Part shown: positions 25,927-34,886 of the stretch, one piece after another
Position numbering within the stretch: the first letter of the stretch is position 1
Layout of the letters: every line of letters starts with the position of its first letter
Source of the DNA: Nocardia grenadensis NBRC 108939
GTDB taxonomy: Bacteria; Actinomycetota; Actinomycetes; Mycobacteriales; Mycobacteriaceae
DNA: 64,000 nucleotides
Reading direction: 5' to 3'
Assembly (NCBI RefSeq): GCF_001613445.1
Contig: NZ_BDCJ01000003.1
Span: forward strand, 124,001 to 188,000
Made by a program: the position numbers and the translations under genes
Notes under the pieces: model-generated
Told to the model about the DNA's origin: nothing
The model's database searches: none
The model's input: only the letters and a program-made list of their open reading frames with translations

Positions 25927-26948
25927 GCGAGGCGGCCGGTCCGGAGTCCGCGGCACCGGCGGTCGAATTCCGGTCGGTGACCAAGGTCTTCCGCACCGGC
26001 AAGCGCGCGGATACGGCACTGTCCGATATCGATCTCCGGATCGAGAAGGGCGAGATCTTCGGCGTGATCGGCTACTCGGGGGCCGGTAAAAGCACTCTCG
26101 TTCGGCTCATCAACGCCCTGGAGAAGCCCACCAGCGGCACCATCGAGATCTCCGGCGCCCCGATCACCGGGGTGCCGGAGGCGCGGGTGCGGCAGCTCCG
26201 CCGCGATATCGGCATGGTCTTCCAGCAGTTCAATCTCTTCCGCTCCCGGACGGCGGCCGGGAACATCGAATACCCACTGAAGGTGGCGGGCTGGTCGCGC
26301 GCGAAACGCAAGGAGCGACTCGCCGAGCTGCTCGACTTCGTCGGATTGTCCGACAAGGCCCGCAGCTACCCCGACCAACTCTCGGGTGGACAGAAGCAGC
26401 GGGTGGGTATCGCACGGGCGCTGGCCACCTCGCCGTCGCTGTTGCTGGCGGACGAGGCCACCTCGGCGCTGGACCCGGAAACCACCGGTGAGGTGCTGCG
26501 CCTGCTGCGCAAGATCAACACCGAACTGGGGGTGACCATCGTGGTGATCACACACGAGATGGATGTGATCCGCGCGGTCGCCGATCGGGTCGCGGTGCTG
26601 GCCGAAGGCAGGATCGTGGAGCTGGCGAATACCTTCGACGTGTTCGCCACCCCGCAGTCCGCGCCGACCCGATCGTTCGTCGACACGGTGTCGCACAATC
26701 GCCCCGGCCCCGACGAACTCCGCCGCCTCGACGAACTGCACCGGGGCCGGCTGGTGACCGTCGATATCGACGATGCGCGGGGTATCGGCCCCGCCCTCAC
26801 CACCGCCGCGCAGGCGGGCGTGGGCTTCGAGGTGGTGTACGGCGGCGTGAGCACTCTTCAGGACAAGACCTTCGGCAGTATCACCCTCGCACTCGACGGC
26901 CCGGACGAAGCCGTCGACAAGGTGATCGCCCAACTCGACCAGCGGTAG
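25923..26948 (+). CDS. metN: Methionine ABC transporter ATP-binding protein
   Basis: A 341-residue ATPase. Walker A is GYSGAGKSTLVR, Q-loop MVFQQFNLF, signature LSGGQKQRVGIARAL, Walker B LLLADEATSALD and H-switch VVITHEMDVI. Residues ~260-341 form the C-terminal NIL/ACT-like domain that lets methionine inhibit its own uptake. This domain marks it as MetN rather than a generic amino-acid ATPase. GTG start overlapping the metQ stop. Confidence 0.95.
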   Translation: MSEAAGPESAAPAVEFRSVTKVFRTGKRADTALSDIDLRIEKGEIFGVIGYSGAGKSTLVRLINALEKPTSGTIEISGAPITGVPEARVRQLRRDIGMVFQQFNLFRSRTAAGNIEYPLKVAGWSRAKRKERLAELLDFVGLSDKARSYPDQLSGGQKQRVGIARALATSPSLLLADEATSALDPETTGEVLRLLRKINTELGVTIVVITHEMDVIRAVADRVAVLAEGRIVELANTFDVFATPQSAPTRSFVDTVSHNRPGPDELRRLDELHRGRLVTVDIDDARGIGPALTTAAQAGVGFEVVYGGVSTLQDKTFGSITLALDGPDEAVDKVIAQLDQR

Positions 26949-26959
26949 CGAGGACCGAT

Positions 26960-27622
26960 ATGGACACCGATTGGGACAAACTGCGGCCGATCCTCACCGA
27001 GGCCGTGGGCACCACCCTCTACCTGGTGCTGCTCACCTTCGTGGTGGGCGGCTTCCTCGGGCTCTTCCTGGGCACCGCGCTCTATACCACCCGCAAGGGC
27101 GGGCTGCTGGCCAACAGCCCGATCAACTGGGTCCTCAATGTGCTGGTCAATATCGTGCGCCCGATTCCGTTCATCATCCTGCTGGCCGCACTGGGCCCGG
27201 TCACGCTCGAAGTGGTGGGTACCACCATCGGCACCGAGGCGGCGGCCTTCGTGATGATCGTGGCCGCCTCCTTCGGGATCGCCCGGATCGTGGAACAGAA
27301 CCTGGTCACGGTGGATCCCGGCGTGATCGAGGCGGCCCGCGCGATGGGCGCGGGACCACTGCGGATCATCCTTACGCTGCTCATTCCCGAAGCATTGGGC
27401 CCGCTGATCCTCGGCTACACCTTCGTCATCATCGCCATAGTGGACATGTCCGCCATGGCGGGCACGGTCGGTGGCGGCGGGCTCGGCGATTTCGCCCTGG
27501 TGTATGGATACCAGCGGTTCGACTGGGAGGTCACGTTGGTGGCGACCCTGATCATCATCGCCGGGGTGCAGGGCATCCAGTTCCTCGGCAACTGGACCGC
27601 CCGCAAGGTCCTGCGCCGCTGA
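26960..27622 (+). CDS. metI: Methionine ABC transporter permease
   Basis: A 220-residue membrane permease with five predicted helices. The family motif contacting MetN, EAARAMGAGPLRIILTLLIPEALGPLI, is at about residues 125-150; also typical are VLNVLVNIVRPIPFIILL and MAGTVGGGGLGDFALVYGYQRF. The start lies 11 bp after metN. Together the three genes encode a complete MetNIQ importer. Confidence 0.95.
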   Translation: MDTDWDKLRPILTEAVGTTLYLVLLTFVVGGFLGLFLGTALYTTRKGGLLANSPINWVLNVLVNIVRPIPFIILLAALGPVTLEVVGTTIGTEAAAFVMIVAASFGIARIVEQNLVTVDPGVIEAARAMGAGPLRIILTLLIPEALGPLILGYTFVIIAIVDMSAMAGTVGGGGLGDFALVYGYQRFDWEVTLVATLIIIAGVQGIQFLGNWTARKVLRR

Positions 27623-27639
27623 CCGGCTTCGACGCCCCG

Positions 27640-28170
27640 GTGCGCGCACGTCCGCACTCGAGACGTACCGGCTGCGCACCGGCCGGGACGGTCTCCGCGA
27701 CGGTGAGATCCGATGTATCGAGCCAGGTGCCCACTCGCGGCGTCGTCTCGCACAGCACGGTGTCGAGCGCGGAAACGGTGAACGCTCCATAGGAGTTCTC
27801 GGCCGGGCCCGCTTCCCGCGCGGCCACCGCCTCGGCCCGCGGTGCCGGCACGACGACATAGAGCGGATCGGTCCGGATCCGCCAGATCGTCCACGGCAGG
27901 AATTCGCCGAGTACGACATCCTGGAGGCGCGCGGCGAACCCGGCACGGGTGTATTCATCGGAGGCGGCCGCCGCCGGACGATGACGTAGCCGCAACTGGT
28001 CCATGGTCTCCGATGTGGGGATCGGCGGCCATCTCGGCGCGGCCGTTCACCACGAACCGACGGAAAGCGTCACCGCGGACGTGCGCCGAGCGCGGTAGCC
28101 GTTCGGCGAGCGCCTGGGTGCCCGTGGACCCACCCGCGGCCTGGATACCGGTGATCGGATAGACGGCAGG
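27640..28170 (-). pseudogene. Decayed P-loop (AAA/adenylylsulfate-kinase-like) phosphotransferase gene
   Basis: Two frames on the minus strand together give most of a P-loop kinase. The first part (about 28170-28010) reads ITGIQAAGGSTGTQALAERL, then HVRGDAFRRFVVNGRAEM. After a frameshift near 28005 the second part (28004-27640) reads LRLRHRPAAAASDEYTRAGF, VQ-like DVVLGEFLPWTIWRIRTDPL, and ENSYGAFTVSALDTVLCETT with a final TWLDTSDLTVAETV. The family normally has AAGKST at the P-loop; here the Lys codon is GGG (Gly). No start codon is left at the 5' end. Frameshift, lost Lys and lost start mark it as dead. Confidence 0.7.
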
Positions 28171-28221
28171 CGAGTGGAGACCACGATCGCAGAGCGGCCG
28201 TCTCGACCGAGGTGGCCGGGT

Positions 28222-28641
28222 TCACCGGGGTAAGGGAATCCGCATCTCGACGGTCGTGCCGCTGGCGGAGATGATGACCTCCACCTCCGGAACCAGGGCG
28301 CGGATGATCGCCATCCCCCGGCCCCGGACCTGGTCCGGGCCGGGATCGGGACTCTTCCAGCAGCCGTGATCGGCCACCGTGATGTGCAGGCTGCCGGCCT
28401 CCAGCTCGAAACGCAACCGGATGGTGCCGCCATCACCGCGGTGGCCGTGCTCGACCGCGTTCGCGCAGGCCTCCCCCACAGCGAGCAGCACATCATAGGT
28501 CTGATCTTCGCCGAGCGGACAGTGCGCCAGCCACTCCTGTGTCCGGTGCCTGACCTCGGCCAACCTGTCGGCTTTCGCCGGAAACTGCAATTCCCATCGG
28601 GTCGGCGGACTGTCCAGCCCGGACGGGCGGGTCGTCGTCAC
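28222..28641 (-). CDS. Anti-sigma factor serine kinase (RsbW/HATPase type)
   Basis: A 139-residue GHKL-fold kinase. The N-box is VGEACANAVEHGHRG; the G1 box is DHGCWKSPDPGPDQVRGRGMAII; the C-terminal strands follow (VEVIISASGTTVEMRIPL). Such proteins hold an alternative sigma factor inactive and phosphorylate a STAS antagonist; a matching STAS gene lies divergently at 29029. GTG at 28641 is chosen for AGGAGG nine bases upstream; the frame is open further upstream. A SigB-like promoter lies about 100 bp before it. Confidence 0.88.
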   Translation of the reverse strand: MTTTRPSGLDSPPTRWELQFPAKADRLAEVRHRTQEWLAHCPLGEDQTYDVLLAVGEACANAVEHGHRGDGGTIRLRFELEAGSLHITVADHGCWKSPDPGPDQVRGRGMAIIRALVPEVEVIISASGTTVEMRIPLPR

Positions 28642-28744
28642 CTGATCGCCTCCTGTAGGTCTCGCCGGACGGACGGCGTAGGCGGTACCGGGTCCGTGGC
28701 GTTCGGCTTGCTGTCCTGTCGGGACTCTGTGCTCACTGCTAGCC

Positions 28745-28769
28745 ATACCCATTCGTCCCCGGAGCATTC
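28745..28769 (-). promoter_or_regulatory. SigB/SigF-like promoter for the anti-sigma kinase gene
   Basis: On the minus strand GAAT, 15 bases, then GGGTAT match the Streptomyces stress-sigma consensus GNNT-N14-16-GGGTAY exactly. It lies about 104 bp upstream of the kinase start. Confidence 0.5.
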
Positions 28770-28901
28770 GACCGGTCCCGCGGAGGGTTCCCGAGCCCGA
28801 CGCGGCAGCCCGGTGCGTTGTGGATCACGCCCGGTGGTCGCCCCTCCGCTCGACTCAAACGTGGTATGGATTACGCAGTCGACGGTCCGGCCGGCGCCGG
28901 T

Positions 28902-28925
28902 GACTACTATTTCGCGATCGGGTAG
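28902..28925 (+). promoter_or_regulatory. SigB/SigF-like promoter for the STAS gene
   Basis: GACT, 14 bases, then GGGTAG fit GNNT-N14-16-GGGTAY except for the final base. It lies about 104 bp before the STAS start, mirroring the divergent kinase promoter. Confidence 0.4.
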
Positions 28926-29028
28926 ATTTCGTTACGAAGTCTGTGCCGGCCCCGGTCGCGTTCCGCGCGGCGGGGCCTCGATACTGCAGAGGTGGAAAAG
29001 TGACGAAGTGCGAGCCGGAGGAGCGGCG

Positions 29029-29397
29029 ATGAGCGGCGACAGCGCGCCCCGCCTGCTCGATGTAGCGGTGCGGGCGGAGGCCGGAACCGCGGTCGTCACG
29101 GTGCAGGGTGAGGTCGATATGGCGTCGGCGCCCCAGCTGCAGGCCGCTCTCGAAGACGCCCAGCGCGGCGGGGACCCACTGGTCGTGGATATGTCGGAGG
29201 TCGGTTTCCTCGGATCGGCCGGGTTGAGCGTACTGCTGGTGATCTCCGAGGCGGCCGACCCCGGTGCCGGCCTGCGCGTGGTCGTCTCCGACGCCGTCCG
29301 CCGTCCCGTCGAACTCACCGGTCTCGACAAATTACTGTCGGTGCACGACTCGCTGGCGGACGCGCTCGCCGCGGGCACAAATCCCGCGGCGTCCTGA
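29029..29397 (+). CDS. STAS-domain anti-sigma factor antagonist (RsbV type)
   Basis: A 122-residue STAS protein: AVVTVQGEVDMASAPQLQAAL, then the phosphorylation loop VVDMSEVGFLGSAGLSVLLV with candidate serines in 'DMSEVGFLGSAGLS', then LRVVVSDAVRRPVELTGLDKL. In the unphosphorylated state it should bind the anti-sigma kinase and free the sigma factor; a PP2C phosphatase such as the one at 31497-32738 would reactivate it. ATG at 29029 follows GGAGGAG. The sigma factor itself is not in the window. Confidence 0.9.
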   Translation: MSGDSAPRLLDVAVRAEAGTAVVTVQGEVDMASAPQLQAALEDAQRGGDPLVVDMSEVGFLGSAGLSVLLVISEAADPGAGLRVVVSDAVRRPVELTGLDKLLSVHDSLADALAAGTNPAAS

Positions 29398-29404
29398 ACC
29401 GCGG

Positions 29405-29441
29405 CCGGCTGCCCCGCGACTAACGGGCGCGGGGCAGCCGG
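29405..29441. terminator. Strong bidirectional hairpin between STAS and response-regulator genes
   Basis: A perfect 14-bp stem (CCGGCTGCCCCGCG / CGCGGGGCAGCCGG) with a 9-base loop. The response-regulator stop codon lies in the loop. Confidence 0.75.
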
Positions 29442-29863
29442 ACCACCTGGACGAAGAAGTCGTCGATCTGCTTGATCGCCGCCACGAACTGGTCGAGATC
29501 GACCGGTTTGGTGACATAGGCGTTGGCGTGCAGCTTGTAGCTGCGCAGGATGTCCTCTTCGGCGGCGGAGGTCGTCAGGACGACCACCGGGATATGCGAC
29601 AGGTCGGGATCGGCCTTGATCTTCTCCAGCACCTGCCGGCCGTCGTATTTGGGCAGGTTCAGGTCGAGCAGGATCAGATCGGGGCGGGGAGCGTCGGTGT
29701 AGGGGCCGGCGCGATACAGGAAGTCCAGCGCCTCCTGCCCGTCGTGGGCAACGTGCAGCGTATTCCCGATCTTGTTGTCCTCGAATGCTTCCCTTGTCAT
29801 CAGCTCGTCACCCGGGTCGTCCTCGACGAGGAGGATATCGATCGGCTGGCCGGGTACGGTCAT
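29420..29863 (-). CDS. Single-domain response regulator (Rcp1-like)
   Basis: A 147-residue receiver domain without output domain: acidic pocket [10 protein letters not shown], phospho-acceptor Asp in [13 protein letters not shown], Thr in [12 protein letters not shown] and Lys in [12 protein letters not shown]. The insert 'YTDAPRPD' before the Asp strand is typical of Rcp1-type regulators that partner phytochrome-like or CHASE3 histidine kinases. Its ATG overlaps the stop of that kinase gene (ATGA), so the two are coupled. Confidence 0.93.
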   Translation of the reverse strand: MTVPGQPIDILLVEDDPGDELMTREAFEDNKIGNTLHVAHDGQEALDFLYRAGPYTDAPRPDLILLDLNLPKYDGRQVLEKIKADPDLSHIPVVVLTTSAAEEDILRSYKLHANAYVTKPVDLDQFVAAIKQIDDFFVQVVRLPRAR

Positions 29864-31500
29864 ACGGTTTCTCCTTCGGGTACGGGTTCCGTCGCGGCGG
29901 CGGGCACTGCTGGGGCTTCGGCGGCCGGCTCGGTCTCGACGGTACGGAGGGTGAAGCAGATGCGGGTCCCCGCCGTGTTCTCGGTGTCGAGCCAGATGGT
30001 GCCGCCGTGGTATTCGACGATCTTCTTGCAGACCGCCAGACCGATGCCGGTACCGCTGTATTCATCGCGGGCGTGCAACCGCTGGAAGATGACGAACACC
30101 TTCTCCGCGAATTCGGGTGCGACGCCGATACCGTTGTCGGTGACCGAGAACAGCCGCAGCGCCGGATCGTCGGCGTAATTCCCGGTCTCGATGCGCACCA
30201 CCGGTGCGTGGTCGGGCCGCCGGAACTTGACCGCATTGCTGATGAGGTTCTGCCACAGCATGGTCAGCAGGGTCGGCTCGCCCATGATCTCGGGAAGCTC
30301 GTCCGGCCGCTCGACCACGGCGTCGGTCTCCTCGAGGGCGCCCGACAGATTGGCGAGTGCCTTGTCCAGCGGTTCACCGAACCGCACCGGCTGCGCACCC
30401 TCGCTGACCCGGCCCACCCGGGAGAAGGTGAGCAGGTCGTTTATGAGCACCTGCATCCGTTTGGCACCGTCGACGGCGAAGTCGATGTACTGCTTACCGC
30501 GCTCATCGAGCTGGGAACCGTAACGTTTCTCCAGCAGCTGGCAGAACGAGGCGACCTTGCGCAGCGGCTCCTGCAGATCATGGGAGGCCACATAGGCGAA
30601 CTGCTCCAGTTCGGCATTGGACCGGCGTAGTTCGTCGGCCTGCAGATCCAGTTCCGCCTTTTGCCGGCGCAGCAGGGTGCTCTGTGACTGCGAAGAACCC
30701 AGTTCGGCCACGATCCGGGTGCGCATATCCTCCACGGCCGCGGCGACCTGCACGATATCGGCCGGACCGCGGCTGTCGATGTGACGGTCGAACTCGCCGT
30801 CGGCCACCCGCAGCGACGATTCGGTGAGGGCGGCCAGCGGGCGTACCACGAGTCGGCGCAGCAGCGCGGTCATCACGATCCCGGTCAGCAGGAGGACGGT
30901 CACCATGCCGATCAGTACCACGTCGCGAATGGTTCGGGCGTGTTCCAGCGCCCGGGTGTCCGCGGCGACGGCGGCGGCCAGTCCGTCGTTCTGCACCGAG
31001 AACGCGACACGCAACCGATCGAAGACTCCTTTGGCGCGTACGGCCGTCTTCGCGGCCAGCGCCCTGGCCTTCTCCGGCGACGTACTGGCCGCGAGCGGGC
31101 CGGCGTACTCGCCGCGCCACTGCTGCGCTCCGCGTTCGATCACGTCGAGATCGGCGGTCAGGTCGGGCCGGTCGGCCAGCAGTTCACGCAGCCGCGCGGC
31201 CGCCCGGTCCTGCTCCCGGGCGCCCTCGACATAGGGCTCCAGGAACTGGGGGTCGGCGGAGATCGCATAACCACGCAGACCGGTTTCCTGGTTGATCAGC
31301 GCACTCTGCAACCGGTACGCCTCCGCGGACGCGGGCAGGGTCTGCCGGGCCAGCCGGTCGGTGGCATCGTTGGTGTTGGAGATGACCTGGGCACCCGCCA
31401 CCGCACCGATCAGGACCACCAGGATCATCAATGCGAAGACCAGCTGAAACCACGCCTGCGCGGTCAGCCGGCCCACCACCCGGGAGTCGGCGTTCGTCAC
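29860..31500 (-). CDS. CHASE3/HAMP sensor histidine kinase (phytochrome-kinase-like core)
   Basis: A 546-residue membrane kinase. Helix 1 (about residues 14-36) and helix 2 (about 190-212, [21 protein letters not shown]) flank a CHASE3 extracytoplasmic domain containing [24 protein letters not shown] follows ([22 protein letters not shown]), then a coiled coil, HisKA with the phospho-His in [22 protein letters not shown], and HATPase (N-box [15 protein letters not shown]1 [11 protein letters not shown]2 [15 protein letters not shown]). GTG at 31500 overlaps the upstream phosphatase stop. Signal unknown. Middle gene of a three-gene operon. Confidence 0.93.
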   Translation of the reverse strand: MTNADSRVVGRLTAQAWFQLVFALMILVVLIGAVAGAQVISNTNDATDRLARQTLPASAEAYRLQSALINQETGLRGYAISADPQFLEPYVEGAREQDRAAARLRELLADRPDLTADLDVIERGAQQWRGEYAGPLAASTSPEKARALAAKTAVRAKGVFDRLRVAFSVQNDGLAAAVAADTRALEHARTIRDVVLIGMVTVLLLTGIVMTALLRRLVVRPLAALTESSLRVADGEFDRHIDSRGPADIVQVAAAVEDMRTRIVAELGSSQSQSTLLRRQKAELDLQADELRRSNAELEQFAYVASHDLQEPLRKVASFCQLLEKRYGSQLDERGKQYIDFAVDGAKRMQVLINDLLTFSRVGRVSEGAQPVRFGEPLDKALANLSGALEETDAVVERPDELPEIMGEPTLLTMLWQNLISNAVKFRRPDHAPVVRIETGNYADDPALRLFSVTDNGIGVAPEFAEKVFVIFQRLHARDEYSGTGIGLAVCKKIVEYHGGTIWLDTENTAGTRICFTLRTVETEPAAEAPAVPAAATEPVPEGETV

Positions 31501-32738
31501 CGGAGTCCACCCTTTCGCCCATCGTTCCAGCACACATGAATGATGGCCAGGTCGTCGTCCAGACCGCCCGCCGGCCCGGCCAGTTCCTCGACCCGCCCGA
31601 TCAGCTCGTCGACGAACAACTCGGGACGGCCCACCGGGACGGTCCGCGCGACCTCCAGCAGACCGGCTTCCCCGAGCCGGGCGCCGTCGAGGCCGACCCG
31701 GCCCTCGAACAGACCGTCGGTGAACAGCATGAGTCCGGCGCCGACAGCCAACTCGATCTCCGTAGCCGGCCATTCGGCCCGGCCGGGCATGAAGCCCAGC
31801 GCAGCGCCGCCGGGAACCTCGAGCCAGCACAGGCCCCCCTCGCGGTGATGCAGCATGCCCGGATGCCCGGCGCGCCGCACCAGGACCCGTTTCGTCGACG
31901 GATCGAGCGTGAGACCGGTCGCGGTGGCGAAGGTCTGGCGGTCCGTCCGTTCGGCCAGCAGTACCTGCTCCAGTAGCCGCAACTGCCGCGAACCGGTCAC
32001 ACCGGACAGGACCAGGGTCCGCCAGGCCAGCCGCAGCGCGACACCGGTCGCGGCGGCGTCGGGTCCATGGCCGGAGACATCGCCGATGATGACGTGCACA
32101 ATCCCGCCGGGATCCTGGACGACATCGTAGAAATCGCCGCCGAGCAGCGAATGGTCCCGGCCCGGGCGGTACCGCGCCACCACGTCCACCGCGCGGTCGG
32201 CACCGAGCAGCGGCGTCGGCAGCAGCCCTCGTTCGAGGCGGGCGTTCTCCTGGGCCCGCATCTGGCTGGCCTGCAGAGCCGCGCTGGTGCGTTCGGCCTG
32301 TTTACGTTGAATGGCATAGCGCACCGCGCGAGCGAACAATTCCGGCTCGACCCGGCCCTTGACCAGATAGTCCTGCGCTCCCGAGGCCAGGGCCGCCAGT
32401 CCCGTACTCTCCTCGTCGAGCCCGGTCATCACCACCACAGCGACGCGGTCGTTGTGCGCGCGGATCCGGGCCACCGCTTCCAGCCCCTGGGCGTCGGGCA
32501 GCCGCAGATCGAGCAGGACACAGTCGGGCACCTCGACGCTGAGCCGCGCGGCCGCCTCGGACAGGGTGCGCACCCATTCCAGGCGCATCCCGCGTTCGGC
32601 GTCGGCCACCAACTCCTCGACCAGCAGGGCGTCCCCGGGGTCGTCTTCCACCAGCAGCACGAGGGGTTCTCGCTCGAACCAGCCCGCATTGTCGGCCGGA
32701 CCGAGATCCGCTCCGGCAATATCACCGCGCAAGGTCAC
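31497..32738 (-). CDS. Response regulator-PP2C phosphatase fusion (REC-SpoIIE)
   Basis: A 413-residue protein. Residues ~25-145 are a receiver domain ([13 protein letters not shown], phospho-acceptor in VLLDLRLPDAQGLE, Lys in DYLVKGRVEPELF); a helical linker follows; residues ~190-410 are a SpoIIE/PP2C phosphatase with metal-binding motifs LLGGDFYDVV, VIGDVSGHGPDAAATG, LMLFTDGLFEGR and GLDDDLAIIHV. It probably dephosphorylates a STAS antagonist when its receiver is phosphorylated by the downstream kinase, linking that kinase to the stress sigma pathway. First gene of the operon. Confidence 0.93.
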   Translation of the reverse strand: MTLRGDIAGADLGPADNAGWFEREPLVLLVEDDPGDALLVEELVADAERGMRLEWVRTLSEAAARLSVEVPDCVLLDLRLPDAQGLEAVARIRAHNDRVAVVVMTGLDEESTGLAALASGAQDYLVKGRVEPELFARAVRYAIQRKQAERTSAALQASQMRAQENARLERGLLPTPLLGADRAVDVVARYRPGRDHSLLGGDFYDVVQDPGGIVHVIIGDVSGHGPDAAATGVALRLAWRTLVLSGVTGSRQLRLLEQVLLAERTDRQTFATATGLTLDPSTKRVLVRRAGHPGMLHHREGGLCWLEVPGGAALGFMPGRAEWPATEIELAVGAGLMLFTDGLFEGRVGLDGARLGEAGLLEVARTVPVGRPELFVDELIGRVEELAGPAGGLDDDLAIIHVCWNDGRKGGLR

Positions 32739-33062
32739 CGCCGAACTCGCCAGCAGGCATCGACACCCAGCCTCCGATCACACAGGAAACGACGGCGACA
32801 CAGCGCACGCTCGCAGACTCAGCGGCCGGTTGCTGGACCGAGAGGCAGTCACGATCGTAACGGATTGCCGTCCACCCCGGTAAACGGGCGGTGTCCGACG
32901 CCGCCCGTCCGGCCGGTGTCACCGGGCCCGGCCGGGGTCCAGGGTCCGCGGCCACGGACCCCGGATACGGCGTCCTCCGCATGGAGGCGTGGGTACCCCA
33001 AGAGATACCCGAGATTGCTTGCACGACAGTCTTTTACGGGCATGCGAAGCTTCGAAGGAGAC
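32739..33062. other. Intergenic region upstream of the REC-PP2C operon
   Basis: About 320 bp with no supportable gene. It should hold the promoter of the leftward phosphatase-kinase-regulator operon. A GGGTAT hexamer on the minus strand at 33005-33010 lacks a fitting upstream GNNT, so no SigB-like promoter is called. Confidence 0.35.
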
Positions 33063-33318
33063 CGCGGGGCGAATCGGCATCGGCCTGCCCTCGGCGATAC
33101 CCGGGGTGACCCGGGGCAATCGGGACCTGGGCCGCGCAGGGTGGATGCGCCCGGGTTCGCCGCACTCGGAGCCACCGATCGGCTCGTTTACGACAGCCGC
33201 GACCCACTGGTGACACCGGCGGTCGCCGCCGCGCACACCACCACCGCCGATCCGGGCGCGGCCACGTCGTTGTATGCCGGGCGCGCGGCACGAGTTCGGA
33301 TCCGATGATCGGCGCCGC
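33063..33318 (+). pseudogene. N-terminal remnant of an LLM-class flavin-dependent oxidoreductase
   Basis: One frame reads GRIGIGLPSAIPGVTRGN; after a frameshift near 33120-33150 another frame reads APGFAALGATDRLVYDSRDPL and VTPAVAAAHTTTAD. Together they match the first ~75 residues of bacterial luciferase-like F420/FMN oxidoreductases (GIGLP..PGVTR..., AGFAALGxxDRLVY). The start codon and the rest of the enzyme are missing. Confidence 0.6.
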
Positions 33319-33443
33319 GCCAGGAGGTCGGGTGTGGCGCTGTAGCCGCCGGGCAGACCGCCGCCCGAGCGCGTTCAGCGCACCCGGCCGAGCGGGCATG
33401 CGGCGCGGTGAGCGGGCCGGGCACCGGTGGCCACGTACTGACG

Positions 33444-33918
33444 GTGACCGATGACTACCTGGCCAACAACGCGCGTTACGCGGAACAGTTCAGCGGTTCG
33501 CCCCCGCCGCCCAGTAAGCACGTCGCGGTGGTCGCCTGCATGGATGCCCGGCTGGACGTCTACCGGATTCTCGGCCTCCAGGAGGGCGAGGCGCATGTCA
33601 TGTGGGCGGGGTGGTGACCGATGACGAGATACGCTCGCCGGCGATCAGTCAGCGGCTGCTGGGCACCAATGAAATCATCCTGATCCACCACACCGATTGC
33701 GGCATGCTCACCTTCACCGATGACGATTCACACGCGGCATCCAGGATGAGACCGGTATCAAACCCGCCTGGCCGGCCGAGGCCTTCTCCGATCTGAACGA
33801 GGATGTGCGGCAGTCGCTCCGGCGAATCGAGACCGGTCCGTTCATCACCAGGACCTCGTCACTGCGTGGTTTCGTCTTCGGTGTCGGCACCGGACGGCTC
33901 GACGAAGTCGGCGCCTGA
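33444..33918 (+). pseudogene. Beta-carbonic anhydrase gene broken by two frameshifts
   Basis: Three frames in sequence give a nearly whole beta-carbonic anhydrase of about 160 residues. Frame 1 from GTG 33444: VTDDYLANNARYAEQFSG and [20 protein letters not shown] (zinc Cys and the Asp/Arg dyad). Frame 2 from about 33600: [20 protein letters not shown] and [18 protein letters not shown] (zinc His and Cys). Frame 3 from about 33735: [20 protein letters not shown] to GRLDEVGA and TGA. The first break looks like a ~7-base deletion in the HVIRNAGG segment, the second a single lost T in a TTT run. Zinc ligands are otherwise intact, so decay is recent or the breaks are sequencing errors. Confidence 0.8.
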
Positions 33919-33935
33919 CCGCTACCCGCTCCCGG

Positions 33936-33968
33936 CCGTGCCGCGTACCGATGATGTGCGCGGCACGG
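33936..33968. terminator. Hairpin between carbonic anhydrase pseudogene and DUF5995 gene
   Basis: A perfect 10-bp stem (CCGTGCCGCG / CGCGGCACGG) with a 13-base loop between the two convergent coding regions. Confidence 0.55.
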
Positions 33969-33971
33969 GCG

Positions 33972-34886
33972 TCACAAGGCGCCGTTCGCGGCGAGCACCT
34001 CGAACGCGGCGTCGGCGCTGCGCCACAACACGTCCATCTCCGCGCGTACCGCGGGTGCGGCCGCCGGATCCTGCAGCGCCAGACCGTTGCCGAAGATCAC
34101 CACATTGGCGCCCAGATCGGCCAGCCGCAACAGCGGGCCGGTGGCCACGCCCGCGCCCAGTACGGCGTCGAGCCCCTCCCCCAGGAAGTAGAACCGCCAC
34201 AGCGGACCCAGATCGCCGCCATATAGCTCTCGGGTGAGATCGACGATGAGCGACCCGTGGCTCGCGATCGCGTCGACGATCCGGAAGTAATCGGGCGCGT
34301 CGGTGGGGGTCGCACCGGTGGCGGCGACGGCATGGGACAGGTCGACGGTGAGGTGGGCGTTGTAGCCCGCCATCGCGACCCGGGCCGGCGACAGCTCGCA
34401 GCGGTGGGCGAGCCGGAAATAGTGGTTCCACTGGGGTTCGGTGGGTGCTCCGGTGAATTCCGCGTGCACATTGCGCAGGAATCGCAGCAGCAGATCGAGA
34501 CTGATGCGATGCGCCCACTCCGGGTCGTCGAACGCGGCCGGATCACGTTGCAGCGGCATCACCGCGGCCTGTTCGACCGCGTCGAGCCCGAGGGCCAGCA
34601 GGCCCCGCCGATCCCGGTGCGCCACCAGGATCTCGGTGATCCGCCGGTGCCGCTCGACCGCCCGTTCCAGCCGGTCCAGCGACGAACCGGAGCTCTCGCC
34701 GTAATCCGTGGAGGTATCGGACAGTTCGACGATCTCGGTGAGTTCCGCGGCCGACAGCGCGGTACCACAGGCGGTATCGAGCTCGGATGCCGTGGCAGGC
34801 CCTCCACCGGCCAGCACGGCCACCTCCACCAGGAACACCGTAGCGAGGACGAGGTATCTCGACCGCACCCGACGCTGGCTGGGCAT
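33972..34886 (-). CDS. Secreted DUF5995 family protein
   Basis: A 304-residue exported protein. The signal peptide spans about residues 1-33 (hydrophobic YLVLATVFLVEVAVLAGGG, cleavage near ATAS). The mature domain is all-helical, with the DUF5995 pattern around DDPEWAHRISLDLLLRFLRN, WNHYFRLAHRCELSPARVAM and AGYNAHLTVDLSHAV. Function of the family is unknown; the conserved His residues hint at a metal-dependent or lipid-related enzyme, which is speculation. ATG at 34886 is used; the open frame upstream is not homologous. Confidence 0.82.
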   Translation of the reverse strand: MPSQRRVRSRYLVLATVFLVEVAVLAGGGPATASELDTACGTALSAAELTEIVELSDTSTDYGESSGSSLDRLERAVERHRRITEILVAHRDRRGLLALGLDAVEQAAVMPLQRDPAAFDDPEWAHRISLDLLLRFLRNVHAEFTGAPTEPQWNHYFRLAHRCELSPARVAMAGYNAHLTVDLSHAVAATGATPTDAPDYFRIVDAIASHGSLIVDLTRELYGGDLGPLWRFYFLGEGLDAVLGAGVATGPLLRLADLGANVVIFGNGLALQDPAAAPAVRAEMDVLWRSADAAFEVLAANGAL

